Origin: an uncultured Akkermansia sp.
GTDB taxonomy: Bacteria; Verrucomicrobiota; Verrucomicrobiia; Verrucomicrobiales; Akkermansiaceae
Reading direction: 5' to 3'
DNA: 64,000 bases
Assembly: GCA_947589345.1 (NCBI GenBank)
Contig: CANQAC010000003.1
Span: 22,420-86,419, forward strand
In this document: positions 34,987 to 42,955 of the stretch, one piece after another
Layout: each line of letters starts with the position of its first letter
How positions within the stretch are numbered: position 1 is the stretch's first letter
The notes under the pieces: model-generated
Told to the model about the DNA's origin: nothing
What the model saw: only the letters and a program-made list of their open reading frames with translations
Databases searched by the model: none
Made by a program: the position numbers and the translations under genes

Positions 34987-36045
34987 TCACGGTTTGAGTG
35001 TTGTTAAATGATCAATTTTTGACAAAACATCCGGGGTGTGATTCGTCATTGCTAATTTGCGACCGGTATCTCCCGCTACGCTCGAGAGCGCACGTGCGAT
35101 TTTTCCGTATTTTCCGGGAATCATACCCGACAAAAGCGCGGCAACCCGCATCACTTGCCCCGATACCTGTCCCGATTCCTTCTCTCCGACGCAGCAATAG
35201 CGGCAAAAATGCTCACAATTATTGGTTACAAGGTTGTATTTACCCCATGCGTCCGCATGGAAAAATACCCACACGGCTCGGTTGCGAGTCAGCAAACGTT
35301 TCCTCGCCCCGCTCTCCCGGTACGCCGCCTGCCAGCCGGTAGATTTACTACTTTTCCAACTCATGAAGTTTTGCAGACTGTCCGCCTTAATGCGGCTCTC
35401 TCCGCTCTCCATGCGGCAAGTAGAGAAGTGAATAATCCAATCGCCCTCGATAAGAATACCATGGTGCTCAAAGGCGGGTATAAAGGCATCCGGTACACAC
35501 GCATCGATGGCGCTCCCACTGCCCTCAAGAGGTATCCCAAGCCACTCCACCACCTCGGAGGGGCGAAGCTCCAAGTCTGTCACCCAGTGACGCCCGGCGG
35601 CGGGTGCCTTCTCCTCAAGCAAAGTCTCCATGCTCTCTCCCCACACGCATTCAGCCACGAAGTCATCCCCGGGAAAACTCCGTAGCCCCTCCAGTGCCTC
35701 GCCAAGCCTGCCACGCGCTCTTTCGTACACTGCGATCGGCTCTTGTTTATTCAACAGCTCCGGCGCGATGACGTAAAGCTCTTGCCCGGTACACAGGAAC
35801 TCCTCCACGCTCATTTCCACGATGCGGAAGCGGACCGCCTCCGGGGTGGAACCGGTGCAGTCTTGGCAGATCACTTTGTCGGTTTCTCCGGCAATACCGA
35901 AGCGCACTTTCACAGGCAAGCCGTACCGGCGCAGTTTTTCCTCCTGTGCCAAAGCAACCACTACCTGCCCGCAGCTCAACTCCGCCACATTATTTACCTT
36001 GTGCGGCGGTCTCGCTGCCTGCTCTCGTAAAAACAATCCGATCAT
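34987..36045 (-). CDS. LRAT-like acyltransferase/phospholipase
   Basis: 352 residues. The C-terminal half holds an LRAT (NlpC/P60-superfamily, H-rev107-like) domain. FEHHGILIEGDWIIHFS aligns with YxHWAIYVGDGxVIHxA of LRAT/HRASLS enzymes, with His194 and His206 exactly 12 residues apart as in that family, and NNCEHFCRYC supplies the catalytic Cys277. Those proteins are thiol-dependent phospholipases A1/A2 or acyltransferases on phospholipids. The N-terminal 180 residues are unassigned and contain CQDC. It has no signal peptide and probably acts at the cytoplasmic membrane face. A hydrophobic helix typical of the vertebrate enzymes after the Cys is weak (VMRVAALLSGMI). It lies between the dynamin genes and the membrane proteins, 18 bases from the former. 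Confidence 0.8.
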   Translation of the reverse strand: MIGLFLREQAARPPHKVNNVAELSCGQVVVALAQEEKLRRYGLPVKVRFGIAGETDKVICQDCTGSTPEAVRFRIVEMSVEEFLCTGQELYVIAPELLNKQEPIAVYERARGRLGEALEGLRSFPGDDFVAECVWGESMETLLEEKAPAAGRHWVTDLELRPSEVVEWLGIPLEGSGSAIDACVPDAFIPAFEHHGILIEGDWIIHFSTCRMESGESRIKADSLQNFMSWKSSKSTGWQAAYRESGARKRLLTRNRAVWVFFHADAWGKYNLVTNNCEHFCRYCCVGEKESGQVSGQVMRVAALLSGMIPGKYGKIARALSSVAGDTGRKLAMTNHTPDVLSKIDHLTTLKP

Positions 36046-36063
36046 GCTCTGCCTCTCCGTTTT

Positions 36064-38490
36064 TTATTTCTTTCCGAACTTCTTCGATATCTCACCATCC
36101 AGATCCTGACACCGTTCGAGCAGATCTGGGATGGTCTCTTTAACCATCGGTTCAAGTACCTCTCTCACCCGCCGTTTCTCACTGTCCGCCTCCTTACTAT
36201 CATCCTCTGCCCGCGTCTTCTGCTCCTCCAAGGCTTCCTTCACATAATCGGCGGTATTCTTCAGCACCATAACGTAGTCGTTCAAGTGTTTCCAATATTG
36301 TCCATTCTGTAGAATTTGTGTGAAATGCTGCTTCGCTGCATCGATAAACGTATCACTCGTATTCTCCAGCAATTCTTTAACTTTTTCGCATGCCCGATCT
36401 GCATCTGTTTCCCCCCAATGAAGAGGATTAAGAATATTATTCAAATATGAAATATTGATATCTTCAATACCGGGAATGTCACGCAAAATAATCGGAAGTT
36501 TTTCCAGTTCTTTAACGATATCTTGTTCTTCCTCCTTCTTTTGCGCATCCTTGAAGGAATCAAAACCTGGCAAATTTTTGGAATATTCCTGATACACCCT
36601 GCCCCACTTTGTCAACATCTTCTTCACTTCACCATAACTCTCCAGTTTCGGAAGGCCCTCGACAACTTTCTCATCCCGCAATTGAGCGAGAAGAGATACC
36701 ATATGTTCTTTGATCTGATCACGAATACCACCAATAATAAGCCCTTTATCCTTTTCAGGGTCATACTGATGTACAAGATCATTCAACAAATCTGTCAGTT
36801 TCTGCTTCAATTCCTCCGCTCTATTCTCGTAGTAACTTTCAATTTGCCTGTTCAACCAATCAGCCAGTTCGTCCTGGAATGCATCTGCTGAATCATCAAT
36901 TTCATCTGTACATTGGTTGACAACTGATTGAAACTTTTTCAGAAGTCCCTCCTTTTTACCGAGTTCCCTTTTACGTTGTTCGACACTCTGCTCAAGTTCC
37001 TTTATTCTACCCTCTGCTTTTTCTTTCGCGCGATCAAGCAACATGATGACTTTTTTCGTCCCTTGATCTTGAAGAAGAGCATGCGCTTTTCTTAATGGGA
37101 TTGTTGTTTGTATTAGATCGATAAAATCCGGCACTTGGCTCTCTTGCAATGTTTCCTGCCATTTTATACGTTTGTCCGCGTCTTCATACTCCTCAATTTC
37201 TTTTCCTAAAAAAAGAAATACAAACTTACGTATTTGTTTTTCTAAAAATTTCTTACACCCATCTGGTTCAATCTTCCACTCTACGTCTCCGTACTCGCTC
37301 TCTATGCTTTCCTTAATTGCTTCGCAAGTATATCCCTCCAAGCCAGGTTCTGGTATCAAACCGTATTCCAAGCTCCGTAATGCTAGCGCCGTATGGTAAT
37401 CGTAAACCTCCGGTTTTACAAAACCAACACCTTCGATTTTTTGTACGCAATCTTTCTTTACGTTCCTCTTCCAATCATCAAGAGTTCTCCCTTTAACATT
37501 GGCACCAAAAAACAATCTATCATCTGCCCCTAACTGCTCTCTACACTTAGTTAAAGCTTTCACACATTGATCGCTCAAAGTATTCTCTCCTTTAATCCCG
37601 AAAAGAATAGCATCCGTATTCTTAATACACTCTTCCGCGACGTCCGTATCGCACTTGTTAGCAAAAAGACCAGGGCAATCTTCCACATCAATCCTTTCCC
37701 TTTTCAAATACTCAGAATCTACGTAATAGTGCAATTTTTTACAAAAGGCAAAGGCTACCTCCTCTTCGGTAAATACTTTATCCAAAGGCTTGCCGTCCTT
37801 CTCAACCTCCTCATTGTACCTCGATTCGTACAAATGCGGATACGAGGCATAACACCTGGCTTGCTTTACTTCTTCGATGCGTTGTACCTCACCCAATTCA
37901 ATACGAGCTCTGAACATATCGTAGAAATGTAAGAGGATCAAAGCGTGGCGGAAGAGACTTCTTTCCTCGGGTTTCAGCTCGACATTTTGTGATGGTTTAT
38001 GAACCAATTTTTCAAGGAGATATTGTTCAATTTTGTCACGATCTTGCTTTTTATCTAAGTTGAAATCTTCCGGCTTAAATGGACCGTCGACAGAAAGAAT
38101 CTTGATCGACTTGAGTACATTGATAATATCTTCTTTCCCGCACCATCTAACCTCGGCATAATCCTTCTTTTCCCCGGCAGGCAGTGCCGAGGCAACCACT
38201 TGGCATGCGCTCGTAGCAATGCCACCCGTTCCCCTTCCGCTTGGAGAAAGCTCCTTACCGCCGCACAAATAATTAAACATCGTGGACTTGCCACTTTGGA
38301 ATTCACCAACGAGCGTCAGCGTCATTCTGTCACTTTCGACTTTTTTGATATCCAATTGGCTCTTGCTGGCATCCATCTTACATTCTTTATGCACAGTATC
38401 AAGAACGCCTTGAGTTTCCTTCATTAGAGCGACTACGTTGTCTTTCAATCTAATGTATTCATTTTGAACGGTGGTAGTGTTTACTTTCAT
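36064..38490 (-). CDS. Large dynamin-like GTPase (soluble type)
   Basis: 808 residues from ATG 38490 (MKVNTTTVQ); the frame continues upstream into the previous gene. The GTPase domain is at the N-terminus: P-loop GEFQSGKST (62-70), G2 Thr in GGIATSACQ, G3 DCPG (271-274). The G3 lies unusually far from the P-loop, about 200 residues, which implies a large insert. The middle and C-terminal parts are helical with a coiled coil (AEGRIKELEQSVEQRKRELGKKE), as in dynamin stalks. No obvious transmembrane paddle. FNYLCGGKE after the P-loop is shared with the short GTPase at 40237. Confidence 0.8.
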   Translation of the reverse strand: MKVNTTTVQNEYIRLKDNVVALMKETQGVLDTVHKECKMDASKSQLDIKKVESDRMTLTLVGEFQSGKSTMFNYLCGGKELSPSGRGTGGIATSACQVVASALPAGEKKDYAEVRWCGKEDIINVLKSIKILSVDGPFKPEDFNLDKKQDRDKIEQYLLEKLVHKPSQNVELKPEERSLFRHALILLHFYDMFRARIELGEVQRIEEVKQARCYASYPHLYESRYNEEVEKDGKPLDKVFTEEEVAFAFCKKLHYYVDSEYLKRERIDVEDCPGLFANKCDTDVAEECIKNTDAILFGIKGENTLSDQCVKALTKCREQLGADDRLFFGANVKGRTLDDWKRNVKKDCVQKIEGVGFVKPEVYDYHTALALRSLEYGLIPEPGLEGYTCEAIKESIESEYGDVEWKIEPDGCKKFLEKQIRKFVFLFLGKEIEEYEDADKRIKWQETLQESQVPDFIDLIQTTIPLRKAHALLQDQGTKKVIMLLDRAKEKAEGRIKELEQSVEQRKRELGKKEGLLKKFQSVVNQCTDEIDDSADAFQDELADWLNRQIESYYENRAEELKQKLTDLLNDLVHQYDPEKDKGLIIGGIRDQIKEHMVSLLAQLRDEKVVEGLPKLESYGEVKKMLTKWGRVYQEYSKNLPGFDSFKDAQKKEEEQDIVKELEKLPIILRDIPGIEDINISYLNNILNPLHWGETDADRACEKVKELLENTSDTFIDAAKQHFTQILQNGQYWKHLNDYVMVLKNTADYVKEALEEQKTRAEDDSKEADSEKRRVREVLEPMVKETIPDLLERCQDLDGEISKKFGKK

Positions 38491-38521
38491 GGTAGGTAAT
38501 GGTAATGTTTGTGAAGAAAAA

Positions 38522-40216
38522 TTAAAGAGAAGCGGCGAGGTGTTGAATCCTATCAGCCACATTGAGGAGTTGCTGCTTTTGGGATGGCGAAAGGCGGACA
38601 GTTTGCGCCTTTTTCAGAGCGTTTTCGATTTCCGGGAAAAGTCCGGCACTCCGCAAATTAGCCCGCAGTTGGTCGCACATGCGGTCGAATAGACTTTGCA
38701 TCGAGGCTTCGGTCTTTGTCGTCATTTCATCCACGGCTGCAGAGAACTCCGCAATAGCCCGACTGCGAATGACTTTACCCAGCATACGCATCGGCATCAG
38801 CTCACGGACTCTAGGGATTTTATCCCCGACAAAACGGACAATCATATCGCCAATGAACCCAGTCGGCATAATCAACGAAAAAACGGCAATATCGAGCGCA
38901 TAGAGCACCCAATGTGGGGTATTTGTCAGCATACGAATGAATGAGCTGCAGCCGGAGAATATATCCGAATCCGGCAGCCGGAACACGCTCTCAAGCTTCA
39001 CGCGATAGCTGCCCTCAATTCTGCCAAGAGTGTTCTCAAAATCGTTTCTCGCCAGTTTCAGCAAACGCTGAACGCGCTCCGGGAGGAGTTCCTGCCACGT
39101 CTTAACGGCGTCCAGCACCTCCGTGGCATCTTTCTTTTGCTCCAAATCCTCCTTGTAGCCAATTTTCAACTTCTCCAACCAATGTTTGAGATTTTCCTGG
39201 AAATTGTACTGAGCATCTGCAACATCTTCTAGCAAACTGCGCACCACGCGCTGGTACTCCTCGCGCTTAGCCGCCAGTACTTGCCTGATGGACTCGATCT
39301 CCTCCGCGCTCTTGCCGTCCATCTCCAGGCGCGAGACCACTGCGGCGCGCAGGCGTTCCAAAAGGGGACGCATATCACGCACCGCACGCGCCCGGTACCC
39401 ACGCTGCACCTCGCCACGCAGAAAAGCATCCAGCTCTGCTCGTACTATTTCACCATTCTGCAATGCAGTCTGACCCTTAGCGAGGGAGAAGACAGAAATA
39501 CCCACATTTGACACACCAATGCCGCTGAGCTGCGCGATGATGGTGGCGCAGAGGTCGTCAAATTGGGAGCCGATCTCGGACTCCATGGTGGTGAGAACCA
39601 CATGTATAGGCAGACTGGGCTGCTGCATGCCCGCCAAGTCCGCCAGGAGGTTAAGTTCCCGCTCGCTGAGCTGTTGCGCCCGCACCGCATACAGAAGAGC
39701 GTGCGCCGTGCGGGCTTCGTGCATGGTGCTCACATACACGTCCGAGTTCGTAGTATTGAGCCCCGGGGTGTCCACCAACGTGATGCCGGGTGGTAGAATG
39801 CCCGGCTCTGCAATGACCACTTTACTGTACTGCTTGGCAAGACGTGCACGCTCCTCGTCGGACTGAGCCGTCACCACCCGCGCCACATCCTCCGGCAGAA
39901 AATTCTCGCGGCTCTCCACAAGGGTTTCATCTTGTGTAGTCGTGTCACGCTTCCACGTTTCCATCCGCATCTGCCCGCTACTCAGGTGAGTAGGAACAGC
40001 AGTGGCTTCCAGATAGTCCACAGGCAATACATTTCTCTCTAAAAAAAGGCGGTTGATAAGCGTACTCTTCCCGGTCTTAAAATCGCCGATGACGACGACC
40101 TTGAGACTACGTTTTGCCACCTGCTCCAGCATGCTCGCGAAAGCAGACGCCAAATTGCCATCCTCCAATTCCTCAGCTATCTTCCCCGCTTCTTGGATTA
40201 TTTCGTCGATGTTCAT
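38522..40216 (-). CDS. Dynamin-like GTPase with membrane paddle, copy 1
   Basis: 564 residues. G1 GDFKTGKST (44-52), G2 Thr in ATAVPTHL, G3 DTPGLN (149-154). After the GTPase domain are long helices, a coiled-coil region (about 310-360) and a hydrophobic segment at about 436-465 (WVLYALDIAVFSLIMPTGFIG) that can serve as the membrane-inserting paddle of bacterial dynamins such as BDLP/DynA. It is clearly paralogous to 41165-42925: both have PVDYLEATAVPTHLSSG, LVDTPGLNTTN and GMQQPSLPIHVV. The G4 motif is not clear. Confidence 0.85.
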   Translation of the reverse strand: MNIDEIIQEAGKIAEELEDGNLASAFASMLEQVAKRSLKVVVIGDFKTGKSTLINRLFLERNVLPVDYLEATAVPTHLSSGQMRMETWKRDTTTQDETLVESRENFLPEDVARVVTAQSDEERARLAKQYSKVVIAEPGILPPGITLVDTPGLNTTNSDVYVSTMHEARTAHALLYAVRAQQLSERELNLLADLAGMQQPSLPIHVVLTTMESEIGSQFDDLCATIIAQLSGIGVSNVGISVFSLAKGQTALQNGEIVRAELDAFLRGEVQRGYRARAVRDMRPLLERLRAAVVSRLEMDGKSAEEIESIRQVLAAKREEYQRVVRSLLEDVADAQYNFQENLKHWLEKLKIGYKEDLEQKKDATEVLDAVKTWQELLPERVQRLLKLARNDFENTLGRIEGSYRVKLESVFRLPDSDIFSGCSSFIRMLTNTPHWVLYALDIAVFSLIMPTGFIGDMIVRFVGDKIPRVRELMPMRMLGKVIRSRAIAEFSAAVDEMTTKTEASMQSLFDRMCDQLRANLRSAGLFPEIENALKKAQTVRLSPSQKQQLLNVADRIQHLAASL

Positions 40217-40236
40217 AAAATAAGTACATGTTTCAA

Positions 40237-41052
40237 TTACAACGCTTGAAGTTGCTTAAAAAGCTCCGGCACGCCGCTCTCTCGTTCGACTTCATCCCAT
40301 GACGGCACCGGCTCCTCCCCAATAAAGATCCTCCAGTCACGCTTCAATACCTCCTCCATTTCCCTTTCTTTTTCGCTCAATTTGTTCGCATCCACCACAG
40401 AGGAGAACGGCGAGGCATATAGCCAATATCTAAGCGCCTGTAGCTGCCGCGCATACAGCGCAAGCCTCGCGTGAATAACGACAATCGGCGGTTTCTTTGC
40501 ACCGATGGATTCTACATCCGACCTGATGGTGGCCACGAGGTCGCCCAAACTGCCACGCTCAACACCTTGGGGATTCAACGCTAGCACCACCTTTTTCCTT
40601 CTCAGCCGTTTCTGATAAAAAACTTTTTGCCGCTCTTCGAGACCGTATGCTCGGCAAACATAAATAATGTGGGAGACCTCCTCAATGCTCCTCTCTCTAT
40701 ACTCCGCCGCTTCCTGAGACTCGCCTGCCGAATCAAATCCAGGCGTATCCCTCACTATGCACCCTAGCTCCTCTAATATCGGTGTGCGCAAAAAGTAATT
40801 CTGCTCGCATTCCGTGGAAATGACATCCAAGATCGGCAGTGCATGGAGCGAAAAGTCCTTTTTCTTTTGCCTTGGCAGACGTATCTGTACATACTCTTCT
40901 TTAGCGGAGTCGCTCAGCGCCGCACAAGTTCTCCGCCATGGGGAACAGCACCCTAGCCCCGGCATCTCTCGACCTCCGCACAAATAGGAGAACAGCGTGG
41001 ATTTACCTGTTTGGTAATCCCCCAGTAGCAAAACTGTTTCTCCTTTTCTCAT
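40237..41052 (-). CDS. Short dynamin-like GTPase domain protein
   Basis: 271 residues from ATG 41052. It consists almost only of a GTPase domain: P-loop GDYQTGKST (11-19), G3 DTPGFDS (102-108), then VVLALNPQG in the G4 region and a short helical tail. FSYLCGGREM after the P-loop links it to the larger protein at 36064. No stalk or paddle is present, so it may regulate or pair with the full-length copies. A GTG at 41073 after GGGGG is an alternative start. The frame upstream overlaps the preceding gene and is not used. Confidence 0.7.
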   Translation of the reverse strand: MRKGETVLLLGDYQTGKSTLFSYLCGGREMPGLGCCSPWRRTCAALSDSAKEEYVQIRLPRQKKKDFSLHALPILDVISTECEQNYFLRTPILEELGCIVRDTPGFDSAGESQEAAEYRERSIEEVSHIIYVCRAYGLEERQKVFYQKRLRRKKVVLALNPQGVERGSLGDLVATIRSDVESIGAKKPPIVVIHARLALYARQLQALRYWLYASPFSSVVDANKLSEKEREMEEVLKRDWRIFIGEEPVPSWDEVERESGVPELFKQLQAL

Positions 41053-41102
41053 AAAGTATGCCTTGAGTCTCACACCCCCAGTTCTCCCTTCCTCCCGGAG
41101 GA

Positions 41103-41130
41103 GGCGCGACCACCATGAGGTAGTCGCGCC
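41103..41130 (-). other. Inverted repeat between two dynamin genes
   Basis: GGCGCGACTACC and GGTGGTCGCGCC (minus strand) can pair as a 12-bp stem with a TCAT loop and one G-T-like mismatch. It sits in the only long gap (112 bases) in the operon and is not followed by a T-run, so an mRNA-processing or stability element fits better than a terminator. Confidence 0.5.
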
Positions 41131-41164
41131 AGCTCCAGAAATAGTCCGGCTGGCAATGCCCCTA

Positions 41165-42925
41165 TCACAGGGCTGCCATCCACTGCTTGCAAAGAGTAAT
41201 CTTCTCTTGCAGCTGTGCCTTCTCCTCCTCCGTGACAGTGCCACTACGTGCCATCTGTACGGCGTGCTCCATCTCGGAGAAACCGCCGTTTTGCATCGCC
41301 TTTTCAGATATCTGCTCAATGATGGCATCAAACCGCTGTGCGATTTTCTTCGTGATTTCGTCGGAACACTTCGCGAAGTACTCTCCAAGCTGCGGAGTTA
41401 ATTGTCCCTTGGCTATGTTTGCCATGATGGCTGTAGGTAACACCTTTTTGAGGAGCGGCAGTTTTCCGAGGAAAAAGCGTACGATTAAATCCGTGAAGAA
41501 ACCACCAGGTATAAACTCCCCAGAAAATATGTAATCTATAATGGTGATGAGTGTACCCGGCACCATCTTAATGGCTTTCAAGAAGAGACCCTCCAACTCC
41601 ACCGGCATAACGCCATCCACCGGCATTCCCGTCTCCATTTTCTCGCCGTATGTATTACTGATGCGCATCAAGATAAGCTTAAAGTCTCCGGCAGCATCCC
41701 GGACGATTTTTTCGATCTGTGGCTGGAATACCTCAACCTTACTTATCTCATCGATCACATCGCTCACATCGGAGAGTGTGTCGCATTCCTCGACCTTCTG
41801 CACATAGCTGTCGTGCATAGCCTGAAGTCCCTGTTGGACGGTTGCCTCCAACCCCTTTTGAGCTTCATGAATCTCCTGCAGCATTTGATTCACAATCGTC
41901 GTGTACCTGCCCTTCTTCGTCTGCAAATCCCCTTCGAGCTCACGGAGCTTCTCCTCATTCTGCCCGGCAAAGTTCACGCAGGATTCAAGCGCGATCAGTA
42001 AACGACCCAGCAAAGGACGCAAGTCGCGCACTTGGCGGATGGCTCGTCCCTGACGCACGGGACCATTGAAGAATGCTTCCAAGTCCTTGGTGATGTCATC
42101 CGTGGAGGCCGCCGCAGAGGCTGGAGACTCGGTGGAAGTTTTGAACGGGTCCCACTCGTCGTCAACGTTCACATTCACGCTTCCCTTGCTGCCCATAACG
42201 AATACTGACACCCCACACTGAGGAATCCCTACGCCCTCCAACTGCGCCCGGACGGTGCCCTGCAAATCACGGTATGCCCCGGGTTCATCTCCCTCCGGCA
42301 CGCTGACAACCACATGAATCGGCAAGCTGGGCTGCTGCATGCCGGCCATATCGGCCAGCAGGGAGAGCTCGCGTTCACTCAGCTGCCGACCGCGCACGAC
42401 GTAAAGGATAGCGTGCGCCGTGCGAGCTTCCTCCATAGTGCCGACGTAGATGCGCTGGTTGGTCGTATTCAGCCCTGGGGTATCCACCAGCGTGATGCCG
42501 GAGGGCAGGATGCCGGGCTTGGAGATGCACACGCGGCTGTATTTCTCCGCAATGGCGGCGCGAGCTTCCTCCGTGCCGGCGGTCACGATGGACTTTACCT
42601 GTTCCTGATCGAAGTCGGTCCATTCATTTTGCAGCGTACTCTTACCGTCCTCACCGCGCAGCCAGGTCTGCAGCCGGGTTTCTCCACTGCTCAAGTGAGT
42701 AGGCACCGCCGTTGCCTCCAGATAATCCACTGGCAGCAGATTATCCTTCAGGAAGAGCGTATTGATCAATGTCGATTTACCTGCCTTGAAATCCCCGAGT
42801 ACGACGACCTTGAGGGTGTCGCCAGAGATTTCTTCCGCCACTTTCTTCAGAGCGCTGACGAGCTCCGCATTCTTGATACTCTCCGCCATTTGTATGGCCG
42901 AGCTGATGATTTCGTTGGTTTTCAT
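41165..42925 (-). CDS. Dynamin-like GTPase with membrane paddle, copy 2
   Basis: 586 residues. G1 GDFKAGKST (44-52), G2 in ATAVPTHL, G3 DTPGLN (148-153). A Ser/Ala-rich loop (STESPASAAASTDD) is inserted near residue 270, absent in copy 1. The C-terminal half has coiled coil and a hydrophobic hairpin (VPGTLITIIDYIFSGEFIPGGFFTDLIVRFFLG), a probable paddle. The closest relative in the window is 38522-40216. Each copy is followed by a LCGG-type GTPase, so the pair has been duplicated. Confidence 0.85.
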   Translation of the reverse strand: MKTNEIISSAIQMAESIKNAELVSALKKVAEEISGDTLKVVVLGDFKAGKSTLINTLFLKDNLLPVDYLEATAVPTHLSSGETRLQTWLRGEDGKSTLQNEWTDFDQEQVKSIVTAGTEEARAAIAEKYSRVCISKPGILPSGITLVDTPGLNTTNQRIYVGTMEEARTAHAILYVVRGRQLSERELSLLADMAGMQQPSLPIHVVVSVPEGDEPGAYRDLQGTVRAQLEGVGIPQCGVSVFVMGSKGSVNVNVDDEWDPFKTSTESPASAAASTDDITKDLEAFFNGPVRQGRAIRQVRDLRPLLGRLLIALESCVNFAGQNEEKLRELEGDLQTKKGRYTTIVNQMLQEIHEAQKGLEATVQQGLQAMHDSYVQKVEECDTLSDVSDVIDEISKVEVFQPQIEKIVRDAAGDFKLILMRISNTYGEKMETGMPVDGVMPVELEGLFLKAIKMVPGTLITIIDYIFSGEFIPGGFFTDLIVRFFLGKLPLLKKVLPTAIMANIAKGQLTPQLGEYFAKCSDEITKKIAQRFDAIIEQISEKAMQNGGFSEMEHAVQMARSGTVTEEEKAQLQEKITLCKQWMAAL

Positions 42926-42955
42926 AGTGATTGTTGTATTGGAAAAATGGAAAAA

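Noticed and set aside
41053-41388. N-terminal extension of the short dynamin GTPase
   Set aside because: It covers the 3' end of the previous gene in another frame and reads as Arg/Ser-rich noise.
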